Of a stretch of DNA of 64,000 nt, positions 43,188 through 51,796 are shown in pieces. This DNA comes from Pseudomonadota bacterium (lineage in GTDB: Bacteria > Pseudomonadota > Gammaproteobacteria > Steroidobacterales > Steroidobacteraceae), in assembly GCA_023417315.1 (NCBI GenBank), contig JAEZFW010000028.1, positions 1 to 64,000 of the forward strand, given 5' to 3'. Under the pieces are notes generated by a model. That model searched no databases, was not told the DNA's origin, and saw only the letters and a program-made list of their open reading frames with translations. The position numbers and the translations under genes are program-made. The first letter of the stretch is position 1; each line of letters opens with the position of its first letter.

Positions 43188-43219
43188 ACAAAACCCCTGG
43201 CAGGTTGCCCCGCCAGGGG
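43188..43219 (-). terminator. Intrinsic terminator between the DUF4412 gene and flp
   Basis: Minus strand: perfect 8-bp stem CCCCTGGC / GCCAGGGG with a 10-base loop, followed by TTTTGTGT. It is 203 bp after the DUF4412 stop and 170 bp before flp. It could end the upstream transcript or act as an attenuator in a leader. Confidence 0.8.
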
Positions 43220-43421
43220 TCTCGTCGGAGCCAATGAGCTCGCACCTGATTCGCGAAGCCGGCGCGCTGCGCGAACCAACCTGAGGGATTTAGTGATGCG
43301 CGTTGTTCAAATTCATCGAGACTCTGCGGTGCGAACCTTCGAACTCCAAATGCGTCCCGGACTTCAGCCGGGGCGCGCATGGTACTCGGCGTGCCCGTGG
43401 AGTCAAGTTTCGCTCACGTGA
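43220..43421 (-). other. Hairpin-rich region before the terminator
   Basis: On the minus strand three stems precede the terminator: CCCGG/CCGGG at 43352-43376 (with outer GCG/CGC), an 8-bp stem at 43248-43277 (GGTTCGCG with CGCGAATC, one G-U), and GAGC/GCTC at 43228-43241. No coding character. It may be a long structured 3' UTR, a small RNA, or an attenuator leader; no known riboswitch class was recognised. Confidence 0.35.
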
Positions 43422-44498
43422 TCAGCGCTTTGCCTTCTTGTACCCGCTCGGCACTTCGAACTTGGCGGCGTCGATGGCACTGGTGTTAACCGAAACGAGC
43501 TCGGTGCTCACGCTCATCAAGGACATGAGCCCGCCCGGCATCGTCGCCGCCGGAACGGGTTCGGCTGGCGGTGCTTCGGCTTCCTTCTTTTTGCCGAACA
43601 TCCCGCCGAGGGCACCACCAAGCGCGCCGCCGAGACTCGGCGGGGAAGCAGGCCCGCCTTGCGCTTGCGTCTGCTGAGTGCTGCCGCACTGTGCACCGCC
43701 GACGCCGAGACCAAAGCTCGAGCGCACCGGATGACCTTTCACGTCGCGCATCTTGTTCGCCACTTCGGTCCACATCCCTTCGTAGCGGCCGAACATTGAT
43801 TGAGCGCGTTCGGCGAAATCTCTCGAGGCGGTGGCACCGAAGCCCATCTTCTCGGCGTACGCGAGATAGTAGTTCTGAGCTTCTTGCGAAGCCTCGAAGT
43901 TCGGCGCTACCCATTGATCCAGGACGAGGCCGAAGTCGCACACCTCGCCCGTCTTCTTGTTCTTGCAGGATTGCGTCGCCAGGATTGTGACGCGTTCGGC
44001 CTGATAGCCCGCGACTTGCGCCTTTTCGCCGCTTCTCGTCACTTCGGCCTTCGGCTCCGACCATTCGCACTCCGACTCATCGACGCCGGACGTCGCCTGC
44101 TGCTGTGAGGCTTGGCCCTTCTCCATCTGCTCCATGGCCTTCTCGAACTCGGCGCGCTGCTCGGCGAACGTCGTTTCGGTGTAGGTCTTCTTTCTATGAT
44201 CGAGCGAGTACGTCTTATCCTCGTCCAGGCGAACGATCTCTGTTCCATCACCCGCTCCACGAGCGAATGTTCTCATCAGCCCAGATTCGAATTTGAGCTC
44301 GCTGTCGGTGCGCGCCTTTGTACCGGAAATCGAGGTCACGGTGCGTCCGTTCATGTTCATCATTTTCATCATTCCGGCGCCGGTGACGCTCATCCGCTCC
44401 TCGATCGTCACATCGGCTTGAGCCTGTGCGACGAGCAGTGTCGCAATTGCGACACCGAGGAGCGTGCGACGGGAGCGTCGTATGAGCTTGGACGTCAT
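43422..44498 (-). CDS. DUF4412-type exported protein
   Basis: 358 residues from the ATG at 44498, chosen for the GGAGG 9-10 bases upstream. Signal peptide about 1-27 (LVAQAQA). The domain reads like an outer-membrane lipoprotein-sorting-like sensor of DUF4412 type: TIEERMSVTGAG, RTDSELKFESGLMRTFARGAGDGTEIVRLDEDKTYSLDHRKKTYTE, then CEWSEPKAEVTRSGEKAQVAGYQAERVTI. A Gly/Leu-rich low-complexity segment and Pro-rich stretch near 305-340 precede a short conserved end. Function unknown. Confidence 0.72.
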   Translation of the reverse strand: MTSKLIRRSRRTLLGVAIATLLVAQAQADVTIEERMSVTGAGMMKMMNMNGRTVTSISGTKARTDSELKFESGLMRTFARGAGDGTEIVRLDEDKTYSLDHRKKTYTETTFAEQRAEFEKAMEQMEKGQASQQQATSGVDESECEWSEPKAEVTRSGEKAQVAGYQAERVTILATQSCKNKKTGEVCDFGLVLDQWVAPNFEASQEAQNYYLAYAEKMGFGATASRDFAERAQSMFGRYEGMWTEVANKMRDVKGHPVRSSFGLGVGGAQCGSTQQTQAQGGPASPPSLGGALGGALGGMFGKKKEAEAPPAEPVPAATMPGGLMSLMSVSTELVSVNTSAIDAAKFEVPSGYKKAKR

Positions 44499-44568
44499 GA
44501 TTCGTTTCCTCCACTGTTTCTTCTGATGAGACGACCGGTGTGGATGCACCGGTTGTAGCGCGCACATG

Positions 44569-45015
44569 CTAGCAGCGGGTATGCCCCGGTGGGAGCGCCC
44601 GATTGGACGATGCACGCTGCAGCAGATGTCGTAAGCGCAGGCGATGTTGTGCTGCGAACGCGCGCGCCTCGATTTCGAAGCGGTTGTGCCAGTAGCCGCG
44701 CCGGAGCGATTCGAGCAGATACCGAAATATTGTCATCTCGCCCACTTGCCACTGCCGCAGGACATGGAAGTACTCGTGCAGTAAGAGCTCCGCATCCTGC
44801 CAAAACTCCTGAGCGCACCCGCTCAACAAAATGCTGTTGCGTCGAGTCGTCGCTCGCGCTCCTGCGTGGCACCTCGCATAGCTCGAGTACTCGAGCACGC
44901 GCACGTGCTCGACGGACTCGCCGAAGATCTCTCGCAGTGCCCACACGACGTGCTCTGGTGGCGTAACGAGGCGACCCGTCCAGCGATATAGAAGAGGTAG
45001 CGAGAGCAGGTTCAT
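44569..45015 (-). CDS. Small HEXXH metalloprotease-like protein
   Basis: 148 residues without a signal peptide. It contains HEYFH (His80, Glu81, His84) and, 30 residues on, NRFEIEARAFA, where Glu114 or Glu116 could be a third zinc ligand in a gluzincin-like arrangement. That leaves only a minimal catalytic core. It lies 6 bp after mnmE on the same strand, so probably cotranscribed. Exact family not identified; activity inferred from the motif only. Confidence 0.68.
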   Translation of the reverse strand: MNLLSLPLLYRWTGRLVTPPEHVVWALREIFGESVEHVRVLEYSSYARCHAGARATTRRNSILLSGCAQEFWQDAELLLHEYFHVLRQWQVGEMTIFRYLLESLRRGYWHNRFEIEARAFAAQHRLRLRHLLQRASSNRALPPGHTRC

Positions 45016-45021
45016 CGGAGT

Positions 45022-46380
45022 TCACTTTCCGATGCAGAAGCTCGCAAAGATGCGGCCAAGCAAGTCATCCGAAGTGAATTCGCCTGTGATTTCGCCCAGG
45101 TTTTGTTGCGCTTGCCGCAGCTCTTCCGCCATGAGCTCTCCGGCTCGATGCTGTGTGAGTTGCCGCATGGCTTCGGAGAGGTGGTGATTGGCGCGCGTGA
45201 GCGCATCCAAGTGTCGCCGCCGTGCGGATAAGGTTCCTGAGCTTGCACCCAAGTATCCGACGCATTCCTTTAGATGCTCGCGGAGCAAATCGATCCCCTG
45301 GCCTAACGCTGCGGAGACGTGCACCCGCGGCGGAACCGATTGCTCGTAGCGCGAAGGAGTCTTAGTCAGGTCGATCTTATTCACGATGATGGTGACGGGC
45401 ACTGCGCTCGGAAGCGCTTGTAGCTCCCGCTCGATCACACCTGCGCCCTCGCGAGCGCTTGCATCCACGACGTAAAGAATTCGATCCGCTTGCCGCATCG
45501 CTTCGCGCGCGCGACGAATACCTTCGGCTTCGACGAGATCTGCCTCGTCGCGTAGGCCCGCCGTGTCTAGCACGTGCAAGGGCATCCCATCGATATGAAT
45601 GCGCTCACGCAGGATGTCGCGCGTGGTGCCCGGAATGTCTGTGACGATCGCGGCGCTATAACCCGCGAGCGTGTTGAGTAAGCTCGATTTGCCGGCGTTC
45701 GGCTTGCCGGCGATCACTACGGTCATGCCCTCGCGGAGAAGCGCGCCTTGACGCGCATTCGCCCTGATCTGCTCACAAAGTTGCCGTGCGCGCTCGAGCC
45801 GCGCCTTGAGGGTCTCGTCAGCGAGAAAGTCGATCTCCTCCTCGGGAAAATCGATCGCTGCCTCCACGTGCATGCGCGTCTCGATCACAGCATCGGTTAA
45901 CGATCGCACAGCATCTGAGAACTCGCCCCGCATAGAGCGTAGCGCGGCGCGGGCCGCCTCGGCGGAGGCGCTATCGATCAGATCTGCGATGGCTTCCGCT
46001 TGCACCAGATCGAGTTTGTCGTTGAGAAAAGCGCGTCGACTGAACTCGCCCGGTAGAGCGAGCTCAGCCCCGAGTTCCACGACGCGCGCGAGCAGCATAT
46101 CCAGCACGGTCGGTCCCCCATGCGCATGCAGCTCGAGAACATCTTCGCCTGTGAACGATGCGGGCGCGGGGAAAAAAAGCGCGAGTCCGCTGTCGATTGG
46201 TTCGCCATTGGACGCGATGAAAGAACGCAACGCCGCAACTCGGGGCTGGGGCACAGCACCGAGTAATGTTTGCGCGATGTTCGGGACACGAGGTCCGGAG
46301 ACGCGAATGACACCAATGCCACCGCGCCCAGGAGGCGTAGCGATGGCTGCAATCGTGCGGCTCGAACCAGGATCGCTCAT
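45022..46380 (-). CDS. mnmE: tRNA modification GTPase MnmE
   Basis: GTPase and tetrahydrofolate-binding partner of MnmG in cmnm5U34 formation. 452 residues: N-terminal THF domain (IAAIATPPGRGGIGVIRVSG), helical domain, inserted G domain with GKPNAGKSSLLN, DIPGTTRD, DTAGLRDEAD and NKID, and the C-terminal CIGK motif with its essential Cys449. Standard length and neighbourhood (yidC-mnmE). Confidence 0.97.
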   Translation of the reverse strand: MSDPGSSRTIAAIATPPGRGGIGVIRVSGPRVPNIAQTLLGAVPQPRVAALRSFIASNGEPIDSGLALFFPAPASFTGEDVLELHAHGGPTVLDMLLARVVELGAELALPGEFSRRAFLNDKLDLVQAEAIADLIDSASAEAARAALRSMRGEFSDAVRSLTDAVIETRMHVEAAIDFPEEEIDFLADETLKARLERARQLCEQIRANARQGALLREGMTVVIAGKPNAGKSSLLNTLAGYSAAIVTDIPGTTRDILRERIHIDGMPLHVLDTAGLRDEADLVEAEGIRRAREAMRQADRILYVVDASAREGAGVIERELQALPSAVPVTIIVNKIDLTKTPSRYEQSVPPRVHVSAALGQGIDLLREHLKECVGYLGASSGTLSARRRHLDALTRANHHLSEAMRQLTQHRAGELMAEELRQAQQNLGEITGEFTSDDLLGRIFASFCIGK

Positions 46381-46435
46381 GCCGCTAGTGTGGAGAGCCG
46401 ATCGCAGCGCGCCAAGGGCCGCTGCATCTCTTTCT

Positions 46436-48106
46436 TCATGTCTTCTTCTGCTCAGCCTCCACCAGCTTATTGATACGCCACTGCTGCGCGATCGAAAGTA
46501 GCGTGTTGGTCAGCCAGTACAGCACCAGACCTGCCGGGAACCACGCCATCGTCACCGCCATGATGATCGGCATGAACATGAAGATTTTTGCTTGGATCGG
46601 ATCGGCGCTCGGCATCGGCTGCAGCTTAAATTGCCCGAACATCGCAGCGCCCATCAGGATCGGCAGGATGAAGTACGGATCGCGCGAGGACAGATCGGTG
46701 ATCCAACCCAGGAAGGGCGCTTGCCGCATCTCCACGCTCTCGAGCAGCACCCAATAGAATGCTAGGAAGAACGGGATCTGAATGAGGATCGGCAAGCAGC
46801 CTGCGAGCGGATTGATCTTCTCTCGCTTGTACAGCTCCATCATTTGGCGACCGAGCTGCTCTCGGTCGTCTTTGTAACGCTCCTGAATCGCCTTGATGCG
46901 CGGGGCGAGATTGCGCATCTTCGCCATCGAGCGCCCGCTCGCCGCAGTGAGCTTGTAGAACACGAGCTTGATCAGGAATGTGACGATCACGATCGCCCAT
47001 CCCCAGTTCCCAACGAAGCTGTGCACCTTGTCCAGCAACCAGAACAGTGGCTGGGCGATGACGGTGAGCTTGCCGTAATCGGCCACGAGCTCGAGGCGTG
47101 GGCCCGCGACCTCCAATTGGCTCTGCAGCTTGGGTCCGACGAAGAGCGTCTCTTCGAACGTACTCGTGCTATTCGGAGCCACGGTGTGAACAGGACTCAC
47201 ATACGTCAGCGTGAAATCATTGCGGTCGTTCACTCTCAGCGTGAATTGGTACGGCTTGTCGACCGGCGGAACAGCTGCAGCGACGAAGTGGTGCTGCAGC
47301 GCCGCCATCCAGCCGCCCGTGATGGTGCGCTCGAATTGACGATCGTCCTCATCCTCGACGTCGAGCTTACGGGACCCTTTGCCGTCAAAGATGACCGGGC
47401 CTCGATACGCGTAAGTCTCCACCTTGAAGTACGAACGCTCGATGTGCTCGTAATGTCGGACGAGCTGCACATAGGATGCAGCCTTCCAATCGGTCGCAGA
47501 TTCGTTGTTGACGTCGTAAGCGAGATCGACCTCATAGCTGCCGCGGCGGAACGTGTATTTCTTCGTGACCGTAACGCCTTGCCCATCTGTCCAAGTGAGC
47601 GGCACCACGAGCTCGTCCGTTCCTTCCGCGAGGGTGTACTCGTTCGCAGCGCTCTCGAACATGGCTTGGTGCGTCGGCTCAGCGTCACGGCCCACGGCGC
47701 GCATGCCCGATCGCGCTACGAAGATACCCGGTGGCGTGGTATCGAATAGCCGCACAGGGACGTCGGGTTCATTCTTGACTCTGGGATATTCCAACAGTTC
47801 AGCGCGGATCAGTTCGCCGCCGCGCGTGCTTATATCGATCGAAAGAACGTCAGTCAGCACGCGAATCGTTGCGGCTTGGGCTGAGGCGGGTTGCGTCTGC
47901 TCTGTAGCTGAGCTCGGCGCCTCAGGCGCTTCGCCCGATGTGGCCGGCACCGATGGAAGCTCGGAATCCTCAGCAGAACGTGGCTCGGTTGGCGCGCTCG
48001 TTGACGGCACAACTGGCGCCGGTGCGTAGTCGCGCTGCCACGCCAAGAAGTTGAGCCAGAGGACGAGCGCGAGTGCCGCCCAAATGAAGACGCGTTGATT
48101 ATCCAT
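46436..48106 (-). CDS. yidC: Membrane protein insertase YidC
   Basis: 556 residues. First membrane helix about 4-24 (RVFIWAALALVLWLNFLAW), a Pro/Ser/Glu-rich linker (about 30-75), a large periplasmic beta-supersandwich domain (about 80-345), and five C-terminal helices with the conserved FLIKLVFYKLTAASGRSMAKM, NPLAGCLPILIQIPFFLAFYWVLL and the FPAGLVLYWLTNTLLSIAQQ end segment. Inserts membrane proteins alone or with Sec. Its ATG overlaps the yidD stop by 8 bases. Confidence 0.97.
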   Translation of the reverse strand: MDNQRVFIWAALALVLWLNFLAWQRDYAPAPVVPSTSAPTEPRSAEDSELPSVPATSGEAPEAPSSATEQTQPASAQAATIRVLTDVLSIDISTRGGELIRAELLEYPRVKNEPDVPVRLFDTTPPGIFVARSGMRAVGRDAEPTHQAMFESAANEYTLAEGTDELVVPLTWTDGQGVTVTKKYTFRRGSYEVDLAYDVNNESATDWKAASYVQLVRHYEHIERSYFKVETYAYRGPVIFDGKGSRKLDVEDEDDRQFERTITGGWMAALQHHFVAAAVPPVDKPYQFTLRVNDRNDFTLTYVSPVHTVAPNSTSTFEETLFVGPKLQSQLEVAGPRLELVADYGKLTVIAQPLFWLLDKVHSFVGNWGWAIVIVTFLIKLVFYKLTAASGRSMAKMRNLAPRIKAIQERYKDDREQLGRQMMELYKREKINPLAGCLPILIQIPFFLAFYWVLLESVEMRQAPFLGWITDLSSRDPYFILPILMGAAMFGQFKLQPMPSADPIQAKIFMFMPIIMAVTMAWFPAGLVLYWLTNTLLSIAQQWRINKLVEAEQKKT

Positions 48107-48338
48107 GCGCGGAGTTCAAATCAGATTGCGTAGGCACGGGGTCGTATCCCCCTGGATTCCACGGATGACACCGCAATAGCCGGCGCGCGGCGAGATAGCA
48201 GCCCCGTACCGCGCCATGCGCATCGATCGCTTGCTCGGCGTAGCACGAGCAACTTGGATAGAAGCGGCAAGTCGGCCCAAGTAGCGGACTCAACGTATAG
48301 CGATAGCCAAGAATGAAGGCTTTCAGGATGCTGCGCAT
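48099..48338 (-). CDS. yidD: Membrane protein insertion efficiency factor YidD
   Basis: 79 residues with the family signature: YRYTLSPLLGPTCRFYPSCSCYAEQAIDAHG and RLLRCHPWNPGGYDPVP. The cysteines and the HPWNPGG motif are conserved. It overlaps rnpA by 16 bases and yidC by 8, the usual compact arrangement. Confidence 0.95.
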   Translation of the reverse strand: MRSILKAFILGYRYTLSPLLGPTCRFYPSCSCYAEQAIDAHGAVRGCYLAARRLLRCHPWNPGGYDPVPTQSDLNSAHG

Positions 48339-48688
48339 TTTTTGATCACCGCCTGCCAGTGTCTCCTGAGGCTTTCTGCAATCGCTGCGCTTGTTGCTTC
48401 GCGCGCGCCGGCGCGCGCATTTACGACGATATCGACAACCGGCAGCCGGTGCTGATGCTGACGGAATGATTCTCTGATCAACCGCTTGACTCTATTTCGG
48501 CGCACCGCGTTGCCGACGAGTCGAGCGGCGATTGAAAGCCCTAGACGCGCTTGTGTCCCATCGTTAGGTCGCGCGAAGACGGAAAACAGATTATCGGTGG
48601 AGCGGCGCGCGTCACGGTAGACGCGATCGAACTCGGATCGTTTCCGAATACGCTGTGTCGGTTTGAACGCTTTTGCAGGGGCTTGCAA
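48323..48688 (-). CDS. rnpA: Ribonuclease P protein component
   Basis: Protein subunit that helps the RNase P RNA mature tRNA 5' ends. 121 residues with the KRSEFDRVYR segment, FSVFARPND, and the RNR motif in GNAVRRNRVKRLIRESFR. The start appears to be TTG, since no in-frame ATG or GTG is close; the first conserved residues follow within a few codons. It lies 40 bp after rpmH. Confidence 0.93.
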   Translation of the reverse strand: MQAPAKAFKPTQRIRKRSEFDRVYRDARRSTDNLFSVFARPNDGTQARLGLSIAARLVGNAVRRNRVKRLIRESFRQHQHRLPVVDIVVNARAGAREATSAAIAESLRRHWQAVIKKCAAS

Positions 48689-48728
48689 GCCGAACGGGAG
48701 CTGACACGGGCGAGCGAAACTCGCGTGC

Positions 48729-48863
48729 TTACACCGTCAGACGCTTACGGCCTTTCGCGCGGCGGCGCGCGAGGACCTGACGACCAGATCGAGTTGCCAT
48801 GCGCGCACGAAACCCGTGGGTGCGTTGACGATGCAGTTTGCTCGGTTGATAAGTGCGCTTCAT
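48729..48863 (-). CDS. rpmH: 50S ribosomal protein L34
   Basis: 44 residues, the classical length, starting MKRTYQPSKLHRQRTHGFR and ending RRRAKGRKRLTV. The open frame continues upstream without coding character. Its sequence and position (rpmH-rnpA-yidD-yidC-mnmE) are diagnostic. It is transcribed divergently from dnaA. Confidence 0.98.
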   Translation of the reverse strand: MKRTYQPSKLHRQRTHGFRARMATRSGRQVLARRRAKGRKRLTV

Positions 48864-48927
48864 GCTGAGACTCGCGGCGAAAGTTGCGCTAAAACAAGCA
48901 CATGGTGGGCCAAAAAGAAGGCCGGCA

Positions 48928-48956
48928 AGGGTACGCAGCACTCTGAGAGGTGTCAA
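48928..48956 (-). promoter_or_regulatory. Sigma-70 promoter of rpmH operon
   Basis: Minus strand: perfect -35 TTGACA (48951-48956), 17-base spacer, -10 TACCCT (48928-48933), 65 bases before the rpmH ATG. Confidence 0.75.
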
Positions 48957-48999
48957 GCACGCGGGGCACACCTGATTTCTTGCGGAAAGCACGTCTACC

Positions 49000-49029
49000 T
49001 GTGGATAACCTCGGAGAGCTCGGTATAGA
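49000..49029 (+). promoter_or_regulatory. DnaA box and -10 candidate upstream of dnaA
   Basis: A perfect DnaA box in inverted orientation, TGTGGATAA (49000-49008), lies about 95 bp upstream of the dnaA GTG, with TATAGA (49024-49029) downstream as a candidate -10. DnaA autorepression through such a box is known in E. coli; the -35 here is not recognisable. Confidence 0.5.
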
Positions 49030-49101
49030 CTCCCCCCTTCTCTCGCGTCACCTGCGCGTAGAACAAAGCTTACGTACGATTCGATTTAGGGGACGATCAC
49101 C

Positions 49102-50448
49102 GTGCAGGGTTCGTTATGGCGTCGCTGTCTCGCTCAACTTGAGGCAGAACTGCCGGAGCAACAGTTCAATACGTGGATACGACCCCTGCAAGCCGTAGAG
49201 GACGGTCACACACTGCGGCTGCTTGCCCCGAACAGATTCGTCGTTGAATGGGTTAATGAGAACGTCGCGGGGCGAATTTCGGAGCTGATCGATTCGGCCT
49301 CTCCGGAACCCACACCATCGGTCGTCCTCGAAGTAGGATCTCGCAGTGCTGTGAATCCGCCGGCCGCCCCGGCAACACAAGCAGGTGTAGCGCGCCCAGG
49401 TCTTCCTAGAGATATCCCAACTGTCCTCGGCAGCCGGCTCAATCCCGATTTCACCTTCGCGAACTTTGTCGAAGGCAAGAGCAATCAGCTCGCGCGCGCC
49501 GCAGCCGTACAAGTGGCGGAAAATCCGGGCCGTGCCTACAACCCGCTGTTCATCTACGGCGGGGTTGGTCTTGGCAAGACCCATCTGATGCATGCCGTGG
49601 GCAACATGATCCGCAGCCGGAACGACCGGGCCCGAGTGGCCTATGTCCACTCCGAACGGTTTGTCGGCGACATGGTGAAAGCGCTACAGCACAACACCAT
49701 CAATGATTTCAAGACGGCCTATCGCTCCCTCGATGCGCTGCTCATCGACGACATTCAGTTCTTCGCGGGGAAGGATCGCTCCCAGGAAGAGTTCTTCCAC
49801 ACCTTCAACGCGCTGTTCGAAGGGCAACAGCAGATTATCCTCACCTGCGATCGCTATCCGAAGGAGGTCGATGGTCTGGAGGAGCGCTTGAAGTCACGCT
49901 TTGGGTGGGGCTTGACGGTGGCGATCGAGCCGCCGGAGTTGGAGACGTGCGTCGCGATTTTGATGAGCAAGGCCGCTGTCAGTCGTGTCGATCTTCCGGA
50001 GGAGGTGGCGTTCTTCATCGCCAAACGAATCCGCTCGAATGTTCGCGAGCTCGAGGGTGCACTACGTCGCGTAGTGGCGAACTCTCAGTTCACGGGGCGC
50101 CCCATCACCATGGATTTCGCGAAGGACGCATTGCGCGATCTGCTTGCCCTCCAAGACCGACTCGTCACAATTGAGAACATCCAGAAAACCGTCGCGGAGT
50201 ACTACAAAATTCGCGTAGCGGACTTGCTATCGAAACGACGTAGCAGATCCATCGCTCGTCCTCGCCAAGTTGCGATGGCACTGGCGAAGGAATTGACGAG
50301 TCATAGCCTCCCGGAAATCGGGGACGCATTTGGCGGCCGAGACCACACAACGGTTCTGCACGCGTGTCGCGTGATCAAGGAGTTACGGGAGTCGAATACG
50401 CGCACCAGCGAGGACTACTCAAACTTGTTGAGAACCTTGGCTGGGTGA
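49102..50448 (+). CDS. dnaA: Chromosomal replication initiator DnaA
   Basis: 448 residues; start GTG with GGGGAC 8 bases upstream. Domain I (about 1-65) includes LPEQQFNTWIRPLQ, a short Pro/Ala-rich domain II (about 66-110), AAA+ domain III with Walker A GGVGLGKTH (Lys159), Walker B LLIDDIQFFAGK and sensor motifs, and domain IV with GGRDHTTVLHACRVI for DnaA-box binding. Shorter than E. coli DnaA because domain II is small. First gene of dnaA-dnaN-recF-gyrB. Confidence 0.98.
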   Translation: MQGSLWRRCLAQLEAELPEQQFNTWIRPLQAVEDGHTLRLLAPNRFVVEWVNENVAGRISELIDSASPEPTPSVVLEVGSRSAVNPPAAPATQAGVARPGLPRDIPTVLGSRLNPDFTFANFVEGKSNQLARAAAVQVAENPGRAYNPLFIYGGVGLGKTHLMHAVGNMIRSRNDRARVAYVHSERFVGDMVKALQHNTINDFKTAYRSLDALLIDDIQFFAGKDRSQEEFFHTFNALFEGQQQIILTCDRYPKEVDGLEERLKSRFGWGLTVAIEPPELETCVAILMSKAAVSRVDLPEEVAFFIAKRIRSNVRELEGALRRVVANSQFTGRPITMDFAKDALRDLLALQDRLVTIENIQKTVAEYYKIRVADLLSKRRSRSIARPRQVAMALAKELTSHSLPEIGDAFGGRDHTTVLHACRVIKELRESNTRTSEDYSNLLRTLAG

Positions 50449-50667
50449 TGTGGATAAGTTGTGGAGCGCGAAAGCGGCAAAGTTATGCACAGGAACTCGA
50501 CAGATTTGGTACAGGGTCGACGACTATTCCCCGAACGGTTATCATTCTGCTAACTATATGATGGATAAGCGAAAAAATGGATTATCCACAGTAGAGCGAA
50601 GCACTAGTAATCATCATAGATTCTTAATAAATCATCTCCTTATATAAGACTGGCACGGTGGATAACG
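50449..50667. other. Probable oriC (dnaA-dnaN intergenic)
   Basis: About 220 bp with DnaA boxes TGTGGATAA (50449-50457, abutting the dnaA stop), TTATGCACA (50483-50491), TTATCCACA (50582-50590) and a one-mismatch GGTGGATAA (50657-50665), plus a weaker GATGGATAA near 50569. An unusually AT-rich segment (about 50551-50650, including TTCTTAATAAATCATC) fits a DNA unwinding element. The clustered boxes next to dnaA make this the likely origin. Confidence 0.8.
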
Positions 50668-51765
50668 ATGAAGTTCAGCTTAGAACGTGAGTCGATTCTA
50701 GGTCTTTTGCAGTCGGTCATCGGCGTCGTCGAACGGCGCCAGACAATGCCTGTTCTCGCCAATGTGCTAGTCGTGGTGAAAGGCGACCAAGTGGCGATTA
50801 CCGCCACTGATCTGGAAGTGGAGTTGGTCGCTAAAGGAACGGCCAGCGTTCAGCAGGGAGGTGAGATCACGGTACCTGGCCGCAAGTTGCTAGACATCGT
50901 CAAAGCGCTTCCGGACGCCGCGCAAGTCACGATCGCGGTAGACGGTGAACGTGCGACGGTGCGCTCGGGCAAAAGCCGGTTCACGCTTTCAACCCTTCCG
51001 GCATCGGAATTTCCAACCGTTGAAGACATTCGCGCCCAGCAAAGCTTAACGATTGCTCAGGCAGCACTGAAGAAACTGCTCGAGAAGACGCACTTCTCGA
51101 TGGCTCAACAGGACGTTCGGTACTACCTCAACGGGATGTTGCTTGAGTCCGATGGCAAGACCCTAAAAACCGTCGCAACTGATGGCCATCGCCTCGCGTA
51201 CTGCGAGGCGACGATGGACGCTGCCGCGGCCGGTCTCCAGCAGGTGATCGTTCCGCGCAAAGGCGTACTGGAGCTTCAGCGTCTACTGACCGGCACTGAC
51301 ACCGTAGAGCTCGTGATCGGAACGAACCACGTCCGAGCACAAGTCGGCAGCATCCGTTTCACCTCGAAGCTCATCGATGGGCGCTTTCCAGAGTACAGCC
51401 GGGTGATTCCCGTAAATCCGACTCGAATGGTGAATGCCGATCGAGACGTTCTACGCGCCGCCTTGCAACGAGCGGCCATTCTCTCGAACGAGAAGTACCG
51501 AGGCATCCGGCTGTCGCTCAAGCCAGGAGTCCTAACCTTGCAGTCTCACAACCCCGAGCAGGAAGAGGCTGAGGAAGAGTTGGACGTGAGCTATGCGGGC
51601 GATGAGATGGAGATCGGCTTCAACGTAAACTATCTCCTCGACGCGTTGGCCGCGATCGATGGGCAGCAGGTGGAGCTGGGACTGACCGACGCGAACAACA
51701 GCTGTTTGTTGACGGCACCCTCGATGCCTCAGGCCAAGTACGTCGTCATGCCGATGAGACTGTAG
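50668..51765 (+). CDS. dnaN: DNA polymerase III beta sliding clamp
   Basis: 365 residues, three successive clamp domains. N-terminal MKFSLERESILGLLQSVIGVVERRQTMPVLANVLV, the LLEKTHFSMAQQDVRYYLNGML segment, FPEYSRVIP and a C-terminal PSMPQAKYVVMPMRL are all characteristic. It encircles DNA to give the polymerase processivity. The ATG is preceded by a DnaA-box-like GTGGATAA. Confidence 0.98.
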   Translation: MKFSLERESILGLLQSVIGVVERRQTMPVLANVLVVVKGDQVAITATDLEVELVAKGTASVQQGGEITVPGRKLLDIVKALPDAAQVTIAVDGERATVRSGKSRFTLSTLPASEFPTVEDIRAQQSLTIAQAALKKLLEKTHFSMAQQDVRYYLNGMLLESDGKTLKTVATDGHRLAYCEATMDAAAAGLQQVIVPRKGVLELQRLLTGTDTVELVIGTNHVRAQVGSIRFTSKLIDGRFPEYSRVIPVNPTRMVNADRDVLRAALQRAAILSNEKYRGIRLSLKPGVLTLQSHNPEQEEAEEELDVSYAGDEMEIGFNVNYLLDALAAIDGQQVELGLTDANNSCLLTAPSMPQAKYVVMPMRL

Positions 51766-51796
51766 GGCGGATCGGTCTCGTGCGCCCAAGCTATCT

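Noticed and set aside
43330..43346. GTTCGAAGGTTCG on the minus strand, resembling a tRNA T-arm
   Set aside because: No flanking 7-bp acceptor stem or anticodon arm could be built.
42967..43380. 137-codon open frame across the flp leader
   Set aside because: Overlaps the flp start and a strong terminator hairpin; no SD and no family resemblance.
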